This document shows positions 27,750 to 36,601 of a stretch of 64,000 nucleotides of DNA, in pieces. The number at the start of each line of letters is the position of its first letter. Positions within the stretch are counted from its first letter, which is position 1. The translations under genes and the position numbers were made by a program. The notes beneath the pieces were generated by a model. It made no database searches, was not told the origin of the DNA, and was given only the letters and a program-made list of their open reading frames with translations. The stretch comes from Holophaga sp. (GTDB lineage Bacteria; Acidobacteriota; Holophagae; Holophagales; Holophagaceae): contig JARLGP010000003.1 in the NCBI GenBank assembly GCA_031292735.1, positions 12,599-76,598 of the forward strand, written 5' to 3'.

Positions 27750-27802
27750 GGGGGGGAGGGGGCTGGACGGCAGCAACATACTTGCTTCCACCGCTTCCCC
27801 CC
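27750..27802 (+). terminator. structured 3' hairpin after the porin gene (shared element, copy 1)
   Basis: A G-rich 5' arm starting at 27750 pairs with GCTTCCCCCC (27793-27802), and an inner GCAA...TTGC pair closes the loop. The block GGGCTGGAC-N3-GCAA-N4-ACTTGC recurs after the gene ending at 33060. No U-run follows, so it may be a transcript-stabilising or Rho-assisted 3' end rather than a classical terminator. Confidence 0.45.
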
Positions 27803-27951
27803 GCTGGAGAGTTACCCCCCGAGGCGCCGACCCGTCCCGCAAAGCCCCCAGCCGTTCCTTCCTTTTTCCGAAAACCGTTACTTAGGCACACATGGTAGAT
27901 CACCCCATTGGAAAAAACATACGAATAAAACAGCTTGAATGAATACAGAAT

Positions 27952-27982
27952 TTGCCTTACATTTAGACCAGTTCCCTAACAA
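27952..27982 (+). promoter_or_regulatory. paired CTTACA motif, copy upstream of the MBL-fold lipoprotein gene
   Basis: TTGCCTTACATTT, with CTTACA at 27956-27961, is followed by CTAACAA at 27976-27982, exactly 20 bases downstream. The first 13 bases are identical to the copy at 15897. The rest of 27803-28294 shows no gene. Confidence 0.55.
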
Positions 27983-28294
27983 TTTGATTCAAGATTCCTT
28001 TTGTCTTTTTGACATAGGTTGAATCCCCAAGGAACTTCTTGCAATATTCCGGACGGCCGATCACCGCACCCACGCTTCATATCTCCAGTACCCCCCTTGG
28101 CGCTGCTTGGCTCATGCCTTTCAGAACCGGGTGGGCCAGTCGGAGTTTGGACGATCATACCTATTTTACTTATATCGAGGTTATCCAAACAAGTCCAAGG
28201 GCCCGTTCAAGGCACTTCCTCATTTGCCCATAGGCTCAGTGCCCCGTCTCTTCCACCTCGCTTTTCTTCAACTTCCCCAAATCGGAGGAATTAT

Positions 28295-30682
28295 ATGAAA
28301 CAGCCGCTTTCAATGATTGCATTGGCATTGGTCGTGCCGATGACGCTGGTGACGCATCTCGCATGCTCGAACAGCTCGAACAACGGGCTGGGGTCGTCGG
28401 CAACCCCAACCACCCAGACCAACAAACGGGTCGCCGGCATGGTCATCGGCTCGCCGGTCGTCCTCGATGACGCGAACGGCAACCCGGTGCTCTCCACCAG
28501 CATCATGACCACGAGCGGTCTCCAGACGGTCAACGCTCCCTTGACATCCGACAAGCTTTCCAGCCAGATCGCCGCCCTCCAGCTCACCCTGGTCCAGGGC
28601 AACCTGGTCGATTGGCTGCCGGTGACGACCAGCGCCACCGCCCAGGTGCCGGCCGACCCCAGCCAGGCCTTCCAGGTGATCCTTTCCAAGGGCTCCTCGG
28701 CCGCTGCCCAGTTCGTCCTTGCCAACTACGGGCCTTCGGTGCACATCGACAGCGGAGTCCCGGGCGCGATGGTGGCGGCGGGCTGGGTCTACGGCACAAC
28801 GACGGGCACCACGCCGACGATCACCATCGGCGATGGCAAGGTTGTGAGCCAGGACCTTGCGGGTGTAAATTACGCCACGCCGATCAAACGCTATGAAATG
28901 ACCTACAACGTCGACCCGAACGCCAAGGTCTTCAACGTAAACACCACCGACTACACCAAGAGCACGGTTTCCACGTTGAGCTCCATCCCGCTCACCGCCT
29001 ACGGCGACACCGTGCTGAACCGGCAGGCGGCATACCTCGTCTTCGATCGCAACTACAAGAATGCCACCAACGCGAAGGTGGTGGGCATCTGGTACTTCAC
29101 CCCCCAATCCACCGTTGACGGTTTCCCGGCCCGGGAAATCCCGGTCGACAGTTCGATGATCGCCCAATACGGCAACGATGCGAACGGCAAGGCCTACACC
29201 ACCTATTCCTATCAGGAGCCCTCTTCGGTGCCGTTCGAGCGGAGCACCGAACCGTTCGAGATCGTCAAGGACACGATGTACTACGTCGGGGACAACGAAT
29301 GCGCGTCCTATATCTTCAAGTGCAACATGGGGTATCCCAACGACTCGTCGAAATGGAAGATCATCAAGCTCGACGCCGGCTGGCCCAATAGTGGTTATCA
29401 GTATTTCAAGAACATGGAACTGGTGGGCATCGACCCGCGCTCGGTGACGGACCTGTGGCTCACCCACGGCCATATCGACCACTATGGCACCGCCGTGGAA
29501 CAGCTCCATATGATGGACAATGCCGGCCTGCCCATCACCCTTTGGGGTTCCGAGGAAGACACCTTCGGCGTCACCAGCGACCTGCAAGGGAACACCTGGA
29601 ACATCGCCGGAGCGCTTCCCACCACCGAGACTGAGATCCGGGCCCGGACCTCCAAGACGTTCACCTTCGACCAGTGGTATGACTTCGGCAACGTCCAGGT
29701 CATGGTGATCTGGTCGCCAGGGCATACGCCCGGCACCACCAACATGATCTACAAGGTCAAGAACCCGGTGGACGGGACGTGGATCACCTTCGGCTACCAT
29801 GGCGGGTACGGCTTCAACGGCCTCTATAAGCCGACCGCGGCCGACGGCTGGCTGAGGCTGGACTTCCAGCACGGCTTCAGCTACCTGCAGGAGAATTACG
29901 ATACCGATTACGTATCGCCCCAGCATACCGACCAGTACCCGATCGTCGAAACCTACCAGGCGCTCAAGGCCTACAACCGGGCCAACCCCGGCAACCAGCT
30001 CACCATGCTGGACGCTCTGTCCAAGACCGTGAGCACCTCAGGGGCGAACGGCAACCAGATAACCGTAAGCGAGTTCCAGAACCAGCTCGAGAAGCGGCGT
30101 TCGGTGATCTCCTACAAGGCCACCGACACGACCAAGACGCCTGTGGGCAACTACCAGAGCATCGAGACTTCCGGCCCCTTCAAGCCGGGCCGCGATAGCG
30201 GGCTCACGAATGTCACGGCCACGGTCCTGGACGGCGGCAAGATTGTCGAAGGGTTCAACAAGTACCAGAACGTGAACCCGAAGATCCCGCTCATCGCCAA
30301 CGGCATCGCAATGTCCACTGACGGTTATGTCCACGATCCGACGGGATTCTACGTCCAGGTCTACATCGACGTGCAGGATTCGACCTACAAGGGCTACCTG
30401 CCGGACGGCTATACCCCTGACCCGGGCACGAACTTGGTCACGGGCTTGGCCAATCCGAGCATCACTTACAGCGGCGGTCCGATCGAGTCCATCCATCCGG
30501 CCAAGGGCACCTATCATCCGCCCGAAGTCCTGCGGACCCAGCGCCTGAGTTCCCTGTCCGACGCCCAGGCGATCCTCGCCACTCTCACGAAAGGCAAGAG
30601 CTACACGATTTCGCTCACCAAGGCCAGCGAAATCGTCGTCCCGACGACCGTCACCAATACCTTCGTCGCCAAGGCCGAGTAG
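28295..30682 (+). CDS. large metallo-beta-lactamase-fold lipoprotein
   Basis: 795 residues. The ATG at 28295 follows GGAGGAATTAT and gives a lipoprotein signal, THLAC with Cys24. The N-terminal 330 residues are a Ser/Thr-rich beta region without a recognised family. The centre has the MBL zinc motif THGHIDHYGT (His391, His393, Asp395, His396) and SPGHTPGTTN, with a later HGGYGF that may give another ligand. The C-terminal 250 residues are again unassigned. Family members hydrolyse lactones, thioesters, phosphodiesters or beta-lactams at a di-zinc centre; this context (exported, next to aldarate genes, a porin and an esterase-like lipoprotein) suggests lactone or ester hydrolysis outside the inner membrane. 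The exact substrate is unknown. Confidence 0.75.
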   Translation: MKQPLSMIALALVVPMTLVTHLACSNSSNNGLGSSATPTTQTNKRVAGMVIGSPVVLDDANGNPVLSTSIMTTSGLQTVNAPLTSDKLSSQIAALQLTLVQGNLVDWLPVTTSATAQVPADPSQAFQVILSKGSSAAAQFVLANYGPSVHIDSGVPGAMVAAGWVYGTTTGTTPTITIGDGKVVSQDLAGVNYATPIKRYEMTYNVDPNAKVFNVNTTDYTKSTVSTLSSIPLTAYGDTVLNRQAAYLVFDRNYKNATNAKVVGIWYFTPQSTVDGFPAREIPVDSSMIAQYGNDANGKAYTTYSYQEPSSVPFERSTEPFEIVKDTMYYVGDNECASYIFKCNMGYPNDSSKWKIIKLDAGWPNSGYQYFKNMELVGIDPRSVTDLWLTHGHIDHYGTAVEQLHMMDNAGLPITLWGSEEDTFGVTSDLQGNTWNIAGALPTTETEIRARTSKTFTFDQWYDFGNVQVMVIWSPGHTPGTTNMIYKVKNPVDGTWITFGYHGGYGFNGLYKPTAADGWLRLDFQHGFSYLQENYDTDYVSPQHTDQYPIVETYQALKAYNRANPGNQLTMLDALSKTVSTSGANGNQITVSEFQNQLEKRRSVISYKATDTTKTPVGNYQSIETSGPFKPGRDSGLTNVTATVLDGGKIVEGFNKYQNVNPKIPLIANGIAMSTDGYVHDPTGFYVQVYIDVQDSTYKGYLPDGYTPDPGTNLVTGLANPSITYSGGPIESIHPAKGTYHPPEVLRTQRLSSLSDAQAILATLTKGKSYTISLTKASEIVVPTTVTNTFVAKAE

Positions 30683-30696
30683 TTCAACCCATGGGT

Positions 30697-30731
30697 GGGC
30701 GAGGGAATGGGAACTCTGCCAGTCTCTCGCC
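30697..30731 (+). terminator. terminator-like hairpin after the MBL-fold gene
   Basis: GGGCGAG (from 30697) pairs with CTCGCC (30726-30731), followed by TTCCTTT. The loop is long, about 22 bases, so it is a weak candidate. Confidence 0.35.
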
Positions 30732-30735
30732 TTCC

Positions 30736-30760
30736 TTTAGGGGCCGTTGCGGAATGACCA
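30736..30760. repeat. 25-bp element also found at 2368-2392 (22 of 25 identical)
   Basis: The core GGCCGTTGCGGAATGACC here corresponds to GGCCGTTACGGAATAACC at 2373-2390. One copy lies after the MBL-fold gene, the other within the inverted repeats upstream of the DUF4136 gene. Its nature, regulator site or mobile-element end, is unclear. Confidence 0.4.
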
Positions 30761-30779
30761 CATGGATGATCACCGTTAG

Positions 30780-30808
30780 AAACAGGTGATGTTGCACAAC
30801 ATCCTGTT
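30780..30808. other. perfect-armed hairpin in the 30683-31497 spacer
   Basis: AACAG-GT-GATGTTG (30781-30794) faces CAACATC-CTGTT (30797-30808) across a CA loop. It lacks a U-run on either strand. It may be a regulator site or RNA structure. The spacer otherwise holds only the paired CTTACA motif at 31102 and no recognisable gene. Confidence 0.4.
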
Positions 30809-31101
30809 AATTCCTAAATCTAGGCTAAAAATGATACCGGGACTGATCTTGTCCAACCAGGATCGTCCCGGTTTTCTTTGTGATCCAGTAAAACCAAGGG
30901 ACACCGGTTCAGCAGGTGCGGATTCCGGAACAGGTGCAGATCCACGTTGAAGGAATGGGCTTGGTGCAACCTGACCCATGGACAAGCCATCGTCTGGGGT
31001 CCTTTGCGTCTGATCCAAGAGTTATTGTCATGGGACATACAAGGTAATTGGAAAAAATGATGAAATTAAATTATCAAAAAAATACTTGCTCGATCTGAAT
31101 A

Positions 31102-31132
31102 TTTGCCTTACTTTCAATTAGATATCTTACAA
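31102..31132 (+). promoter_or_regulatory. paired CTTACA motif, copy upstream of the alpha/beta-hydrolase gene
   Basis: TTTGCCTTACTTT, with CTTAC at 31107-31111, is followed by ATCTTACAACTTATTCCC, with CTTACA at 31126-31131, 19 bases apart. The second half-site and its 3' flank resemble the copy at 15921 (TCTTACAATAAATTCCC). Confidence 0.5.
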
Positions 31133-31497
31133 CTTATTCCCCTGCTCCTTCTGCCATTTGCCACCGGCAGAATGATCGAGGGTTCTCAATGCGGTTCGGT
31201 TTGAACGTCGATGGCCGCATCCAGACTTTCTGGGTGGGCCAAAGCCTTCGGCTGGCCCATGGCCAATCCCGCCGGGCCTGGACTCGCCGCGCGAAGTTCA
31301 AGCGGCCCATCATGCCAGACTTCCCTGAAATTTAGCCATACAAGTTCATGCACACCCCCAAGGTGCATCCAGGGCTGTGACCTGGGTCCCCAGCCTCCAG
31401 GAGGCAGGATCCCGGTCGAAAGGGCACCGCGCTCAATCCGCTTACCTGCCTGGTTCACCAGGCCTCTTTCAACACACATTTCATAGGAGGATTCAAT

Positions 31498-33060
31498 TTG
31501 AACTATCCAATCGCAAGATTGACCCGGCAGACGGCGGTCAATATTGGCGCGTCGGCTGTGCTGGCGCTGGGCTTCGCTGCCTGCTCATCCGGATCCCACA
31601 ACAGCGCTGAAGCCGCGGCAGACAAGCAGACCGTCCTCGTTCCAACTGCAACCCTGGTTCCGCAGACGGCATCGTCGATTGCTTTCAATGCCAACGCAAT
31701 GAAATACAACCCCATCGACTTGACCGGCTACGGCTACGTCGAGGGTGAGTATTTCATGTCCGGCACTGCGAACGTCTACAACTGGGCCGACACCAGCAAA
31801 GCGGCCACCGTCGCAACCGCGGGCGCGCCGTACGTGACGGAATTCATGATCGTGTATCCTTCCGACATGAGCAAGTTCAGTGGCAATGTGCTTATCGAAG
31901 TTGGTAATGCCACTGCAGGTTATGACAAGCCTAATTTCTACGACACGGCCTGGCACCAGGTTCTGCTCAATCATGACGCGTACATTGAGATGGTGAGCCA
32001 AGCTGGCCCCGTCGCCAAATTGAAGCAGTATGATTCGGCCCGGTATGCCTCTCTCAGCTGGCAGAGCCCCGCCGACTCGACCAAAACGGAGAACGGCCTG
32101 TTCTGGGACATGTTCAGCCAAGCCGCTGCCTGGGTCAGGAGTTCCTCCAGCAGCAATCCCCTGGCCGGCCACGTCAAGACGGTGATCGCAACGGGGACTT
32201 CCCAGTCCAGCGTCTACCTGAACACCTACATCAACGCCGTGCTGCCTCTGGCCAAGAAGACGGATGGCGGATACATCTTCGATGGCGTCGTGCAGTCGGT
32301 CGGGCCCAACTATTACCCGATCAATGGATCAGCGTCAGCTCCCTACAGCTTCCCATCGAGGGGCATCGTCCCGATCATCCGCTTCGCCAGTTGCGCCGAT
32401 TTCGCCAACATGATGGGCCCTTCGGACAACCCTCCGATTTCTTCCCGCCGCGCCGACAGCGACACCCCGGGGGATCAGTACCGGCTGTATGAAATCGCCG
32501 GAATGCCCCACAACTCCGTTTGGATGAACTTGTACGGGCCCAATTGGACCCAGCTGGCAAAGGTCGGGGTGTCGCAGACCACGTCGAATACCTCGGACAT
32601 CACCTTTACGGCCAAGACCAATGACTTCCCTGGCTACGCCTTCGTTCAGGGTGGCATCGTCAACATGGAAAACTGGATCAACAAGGGAGTGGCACCCCCG
32701 AAGGACCTCCCGAGGCTCAACTACGAGGCGATGTATGGGGTTGAGAAGCTTGAGTATGAAACGGATACCTACGGGAACCCGAAGGGGGGCGTTCGCAACC
32801 CCTATGTCGATGTGCCCTATGCCACCTGGGTGCCCCATAACTATGAGGACACAACCCTCAGTTCTACCAGCCAATTCACCCGCTGCTATAAGACGTTGTT
32901 TGACAGCACTACTCTTTCCAGCCTGTATTCCTCCACCGCTGATTTCACCACCAAGTTCAATGCTGGAATCGATTCGCTGGTCAAAGAGCGCATGATTTCG
33001 GATAGCGATGCCCTCGAACTGAAAAACAGGGCCGGAGAGCTTCAAATCCTGGCCAACTGA
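31498..33060 (+). CDS. exported alpha/beta-hydrolase-domain lipoprotein
   Basis: 520 residues from a TTG start at 31498 that is well placed after AGGAGG (31485-31490). The signal ends in LGFAAC, with the cysteine near residue 29 as the likely lipidation site. The region with G233-T-S235-Q-S237 followed by VYLNTYINAV and YIFDGVVQSVG matches the nucleophile region of the PF20091 type alpha/beta-hydrolase domain, with the last Gly of GxSxG replaced by Ser. A later PHNSVW is a candidate for the catalytic His. Members are uncharacterised putative esterases. It shares upstream motif and 3' hairpin with its neighbours, so it is likely part of the same response as the porin and the MBL-fold lipoprotein. 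Confidence 0.7.
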   Translation: MNYPIARLTRQTAVNIGASAVLALGFAACSSGSHNSAEAAADKQTVLVPTATLVPQTASSIAFNANAMKYNPIDLTGYGYVEGEYFMSGTANVYNWADTSKAATVATAGAPYVTEFMIVYPSDMSKFSGNVLIEVGNATAGYDKPNFYDTAWHQVLLNHDAYIEMVSQAGPVAKLKQYDSARYASLSWQSPADSTKTENGLFWDMFSQAAAWVRSSSSSNPLAGHVKTVIATGTSQSSVYLNTYINAVLPLAKKTDGGYIFDGVVQSVGPNYYPINGSASAPYSFPSRGIVPIIRFASCADFANMMGPSDNPPISSRRADSDTPGDQYRLYEIAGMPHNSVWMNLYGPNWTQLAKVGVSQTTSNTSDITFTAKTNDFPGYAFVQGGIVNMENWINKGVAPPKDLPRLNYEAMYGVEKLEYETDTYGNPKGGVRNPYVDVPYATWVPHNYEDTTLSSTSQFTRCYKTLFDSTTLSSLYSSTADFTTKFNAGIDSLVKERMISDSDALELKNRAGELQILAN

Positions 33061-33079
33061 CGAAACCCGATGGCCTCCC

Positions 33080-33136
33080 GGAGGGGAGCGGGCTGGACAG
33101 GGGCAATCGACTTGCCTTCTCTGGCCTGCTTCCCTC
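33080..33136 (+). terminator. structured 3' hairpin (shared element, copy 2)
   Basis: GAGGGGAGC (33081-33089) pairs with GCTTCCCTC (33128-33136) with one mismatch, enclosing GGGCTGGAC-N3-GCAA-N4-ACTTGC as in the copy at 27750. The outer arms differ in sequence between the two copies while both still pair, which suggests the structure is kept. Confidence 0.45.
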
Positions 33137-33226
33137 CATTTGACTTCCCTCACCCTGGACCGCGCGATCGGATCGAGGGCATCCCACCGGTCGCAGCCGG
33201 TGGGACGGATGCCGGCAAGGGAAGAA

Positions 33227-34312
33227 TCAATAGGGCGAATCGCCCTTCACCAGGCTGAACCCGGTCGCCGGGCCATGGACGCCGTTCACGGTGGTCTCGC
33301 CGTTGTGCAGGGCCGGGAAGAGCGGCTGCATGTTCTGGGGGAACCCGAAGGTCGGCGCCGTGAGCGCATCCAGGCGAGCCAACTGGTCGGCCGTCAACGC
33401 CAGGTTCAGGGCGCCCAGGTTGTCTTCCAGCTGCGCCAGCCGGCGCGCCCCGATGATGGTCGAGGCCACGCCCGGGCGACCGGCCACCCAGGCCAGCGCC
33501 ACCCGCGCCACCGTGCTTTCCTGCGCCTTGGCGATGAGCGCCAGCTCGTCCACCAGGGCGTACGTCGTCTCGTTGAGGGCCGACTGGAGGAACGGGCCGC
33601 GGTCACCCTTCTGGGATCCGGCGCTGGTCCGGGTGTATTTCCCGCTCAGGGCGCCGCTCTTGAGCGGCGACCAGGGCGTGATGCCGAGCCCGAACTCCAG
33701 GGCCATGGGCACCAGCTCCTGTTCCACGGTCCGCTGGAGGAGCGAGTACTCGATCTGCAGGCCGACGAAGGCCGACCAGCCGCGGAACTGGGCCAGCAGG
33801 TTGGCCTGGGCGATCTTCCAGGCCGGGGTATCGGAGACCCCGATGTAGCGCACCTTGCCGGCGCGCACCAGGGCGTCCAGGGCGGCCATGGTCTCCTCGA
33901 TGGGGGTGTGCACGTCCCAGTTGTGCAGCCAGTACAGGTCGATGTAGTCGGTCTGGAGCCGGCGCAGGGAGTTCTCGCAGGCCGCGATGACCGACTTCCG
34001 GCCCGAGCCGCCGCCGTTGGGATCCCCCGGGTATAGGTTGCCGCTGAACTTGGTGGCGAGCACCAGCCGGTCCCGCCGGGACGGGTGGCGGCCCACGTGA
34101 TCGCCGAGGATCTTCTCGGAATGGCTCTTGGTGTAGAAGTTGGCCGTATCGATGAAATTACCGCCCAGTTCGATGAAGCGGTCGATGATCCGCTGGGACT
34201 CCTCCACGCTCGAACCCCAGCCGAGATCCTCGCCGAAGGTCATGGCGCCCAGGCACATGGGGCTGACCCGGAGGCCGGAATGGCCGAGCGTCACGTAATG
34301 GTCGAGTGGCAT
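33227..34312 (-). CDS. aldo/keto reductase
   Basis: 361 residues, start at 34312 (MPLDHYVTLGHSGLRVSPMC). The AKR tetrad is visible: Asp and Tyr in FIDTANFYTKSHSEKILGDH, Lys in RLVLATKFSG, and His in DLYWLHNWDVHTP. The NADP-binding C-terminal segment is STIIGARRLAQLEDNLGAL. It is closest in style to the AKR11/YajO-like group and should be a cytoplasmic NADPH-dependent carbonyl reductase. It is divergent from an AraC-family regulator by 105 bases, a common pairing in which the AraC protein induces the reductase. The 33137-33226 stretch before its stop is empty. Confidence 0.92.
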   Translation of the reverse strand: MPLDHYVTLGHSGLRVSPMCLGAMTFGEDLGWGSSVEESQRIIDRFIELGGNFIDTANFYTKSHSEKILGDHVGRHPSRRDRLVLATKFSGNLYPGDPNGGGSGRKSVIAACENSLRRLQTDYIDLYWLHNWDVHTPIEETMAALDALVRAGKVRYIGVSDTPAWKIAQANLLAQFRGWSAFVGLQIEYSLLQRTVEQELVPMALEFGLGITPWSPLKSGALSGKYTRTSAGSQKGDRGPFLQSALNETTYALVDELALIAKAQESTVARVALAWVAGRPGVASTIIGARRLAQLEDNLGALNLALTADQLARLDALTAPTFGFPQNMQPLFPALHNGETTVNGVHGPATGFSLVKGDSPY

Positions 34313-34417
34313 AACGTCTCCTTGTGGGTGGTCTGGAACCCGCTGCAAGGATACGTCCCGGCCACCGGACGATGCATGCTTGAAAGTGCGTATGACTTGC
34401 GCAATCGTTCATACATT

Positions 34418-35347
34418 ATGGACCTCTTCTCGGACATCCTCACCCTGGCCAACGCCCAGTCGGTCATCACAGGCACCTTCGAGGCCGGCGGCGCCTGGGC
34501 GATCCGGTTCCCGCCGCCGGACATGATCAAGTTCTTCGGGATCGTCCGGGGGTCCTGCTGGCTTCGGGTCGAAGGCGAAGGCGCCGACCGGCGCCTGGAG
34601 CCGGGCGACGTCTTCCTCCTGTCGGCCCCGCGCGCGTTCACCCTGGCCAGCGACCGGGAGCTGGAGCCCCTGGATGCCGTGGCGGTGTTCCGGGACCAGC
34701 CCGGGCTCGTGGCGAGGATCGGGGAGGGGGATGCGTTCCAGCTGCTGGGCGGGCATGTGGAGCTGGCCGCCGGCAGCGGCGACCTGCTGACGGCGGTGCT
34801 GCCGCCCCTGCTGCTGGCCCGGGCCGGCAGTCCCCACGCGGCCATGTCGCACTGGGTGCTGGCCCAGCTGATCCAGGAGCGCTCGGCGGAGCTGCCGGGG
34901 GCCAGGGTCGCCTCCGAGCAGCTGGCCCATCTGCTGTTCATCCATATCCTGCGCGCCCACCTGGACGAGGCGGGGCAGTTCCCGCCGGGCTGGCTGCGGG
35001 CGATCACCGACAAGCACCTCGCCCCCGCGCTTCGCCTGATGCATGGCGAGCCCGGCAGAGCCTGGCAGGTGGGCGAGTTGGCCAAGGCGGCCGGAATGTC
35101 CCGGACCACCTTCGCCACCCGGTTCCGCACGGCCGCCGGGGTTCCGCCCCTCACCTACCTGACGGCGTGGCGCATGCGGCTGGCCAGGCGGGCCCTGCTG
35201 GAGGGGAGCACCCCGGTATCGACCATCGCCTACTCGCTGGGCTATACCTCTGAAAGCGCGTTCAGCCACGCTTTCAAGCGGACCACCGGGCTCGCCCCGA
35301 AGCGCCTGCGCGGCCCACGGGTTTACCAGGAAATCCAGCCATCTTAA
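34418..35347 (+). CDS. AraC family regulator with N-terminal cupin
   Basis: 309 residues, start at 34418 (MDLFSDILTLANAQSVITG). About residues 1-180 form a cupin-type sensor (FGIVRGSCWLRVEGEGADRR, LEPGDVFLLSAPRAF), and the C-terminal 100 residues hold the two helix-turn-helix motifs (WQVGELAKAAGMSRTTFATR and PVSTIAYSLGYTSESAFSHA). It belongs to the cupin_6 AraC group that usually sits beside and activates an oxidoreductase gene. Here that is the divergent aldo/keto reductase. The inducer is unknown, probably an aldehyde or electrophile. Confidence 0.9.
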   Translation: MDLFSDILTLANAQSVITGTFEAGGAWAIRFPPPDMIKFFGIVRGSCWLRVEGEGADRRLEPGDVFLLSAPRAFTLASDRELEPLDAVAVFRDQPGLVARIGEGDAFQLLGGHVELAAGSGDLLTAVLPPLLLARAGSPHAAMSHWVLAQLIQERSAELPGARVASEQLAHLLFIHILRAHLDEAGQFPPGWLRAITDKHLAPALRLMHGEPGRAWQVGELAKAAGMSRTTFATRFRTAAGVPPLTYLTAWRMRLARRALLEGSTPVSTIAYSLGYTSESAFSHAFKRTTGLAPKRLRGPRVYQEIQPS

Positions 35348-35544
35348 CCGGATGGTCACAATCCTCCTCTAGCATCAACCCATATCGGTTTTGTCCGGCC
35401 ATCCCTGGCCGGGTGCCTACGTCCGTCATGCCGACGTCCCGCCTGGGCACCAAGGATCATTGCAACGCTTGTGCTCATGAAGCGGCCGGCCACGTCATGG
35501 CCAGCCTGGTTCTCGCTGACCGTTCCATTTCAAGGAAATCAACC

Positions 35545-36582
35545 ATGAAGAACCGTTTCTGGATTCCTGCCTTTGCGGTCGCGCTGCTGGCCGCTTCCAT
35601 GGCCTCCTGCGACAGCAAGTCCGGCGCGTCGTCGGAGGGCATCAAGCTGCAGGGCGCCGGCGCCAGTTTTCCCGCGCCGCTGTACAACAAGTGGTTCAAA
35701 GCCTACGGCGCCAACCACCCTGACATCCAAGTGGATTACCAGTCGGTGGGAAGCGGTAGCGGCAAGAAGAGCGTGATCGACCACACCGTGGACTTCGGCG
35801 CTTCCGATGCCGCCATGGACGATGAGGAGACCGGCCGGGTCAGCGGCGGTGTGCAGCTGCTGCCGATGACCGCCGGGGCGATCGTCCTGGTCTACAACGT
35901 GGATGGCCTCCCCAGCCTGAACCTCTCGCGCAAGGCCTATGCCGGCATCTTCCTCGGCCAGGTCAAGAAGTGGAATGACCCCGCCATTGCCAAGACCAAC
36001 CCCGGCGTCAAGCTGCCCGACCTGCCCATCAACGTGGTGGTTCGCGCGGATGGCAGCGGCACCAGCTTTGTCTTTTCCAAGCACCTCAGCGCCATCAGCC
36101 CGGAGTTCGGCAAAGCGGTCGGCGCCAACACCATGCCGAACTGGCCGGTGGGCACCAAGAGCAAGGGCAATGAGGGCGTCACCGCCAGCCTCAAGGGCAC
36201 TCCCGGCTCCATCGGATACGTTGAATACGGCTATGCCAAAAGCCAGAAGCTGACCACCGCCAGCCTGGAGAACAAGTCCGGCAAATTCGTGGCCGCCACC
36301 ACCGCTTCCGGCCAGGCCGCGCTGACCTCGGTGGAGCTGCCCGGCAATCTCATCGGCTGGGCCTCGGATCCGGCCGCGGCGGGCGCCTACCCGATCGTCA
36401 CGTACACCTGGATCATCTGCTACCGCCACTACCCTGATGCCAAGAAGCTCGCCGCCATGCAGGACCTGCTGAAGTACAGCCTCAAGGACGGGCAGAACGA
36501 TGCCGAGGCGCTTGGCTACATTCCGCTGCCGGCCGCGACGGTCAACAAAGACCTGGCAGCCCTGCAGACGATCACCAACTGA
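35545..36582 (+). CDS. pstS: phosphate ABC transporter, substrate-binding lipoprotein
   Basis: 345 residues from an ATG after AAGGAAATC. The signal ends MASC, giving a lipid-anchored form. The PstS fold is clear: LQGAGASFPAPLYNKWF, DYQSVGSGSGKKSVI, VDFGASDAAMDDEE and VVVRADGSGTSFVFSKHLS, whose Ser, Arg and Asp residues bind phosphate. It captures inorganic phosphate in the periplasm for PstCAB. It is the first gene of pstSCAB. No convincing Pho box is seen in the 200 bases upstream. Codon use matches the island and the length is normal. Confidence 0.95.
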   Translation: MKNRFWIPAFAVALLAASMASCDSKSGASSEGIKLQGAGASFPAPLYNKWFKAYGANHPDIQVDYQSVGSGSGKKSVIDHTVDFGASDAAMDDEETGRVSGGVQLLPMTAGAIVLVYNVDGLPSLNLSRKAYAGIFLGQVKKWNDPAIAKTNPGVKLPDLPINVVVRADGSGTSFVFSKHLSAISPEFGKAVGANTMPNWPVGTKSKGNEGVTASLKGTPGSIGYVEYGYAKSQKLTTASLENKSGKFVAATTASGQAALTSVELPGNLIGWASDPAAAGAYPIVTYTWIICYRHYPDAKKLAAMQDLLKYSLKDGQNDAEALGYIPLPAATVNKDLAALQTITN

Positions 36583-36601
36583 GCCCTTCAAGGATGGCCT
36601 A

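Noticed and set aside
35348..35544. Pho box search upstream of pstS
   Set aside because: No pair of CTGTCAT-like direct repeats at 11-base spacing was found.
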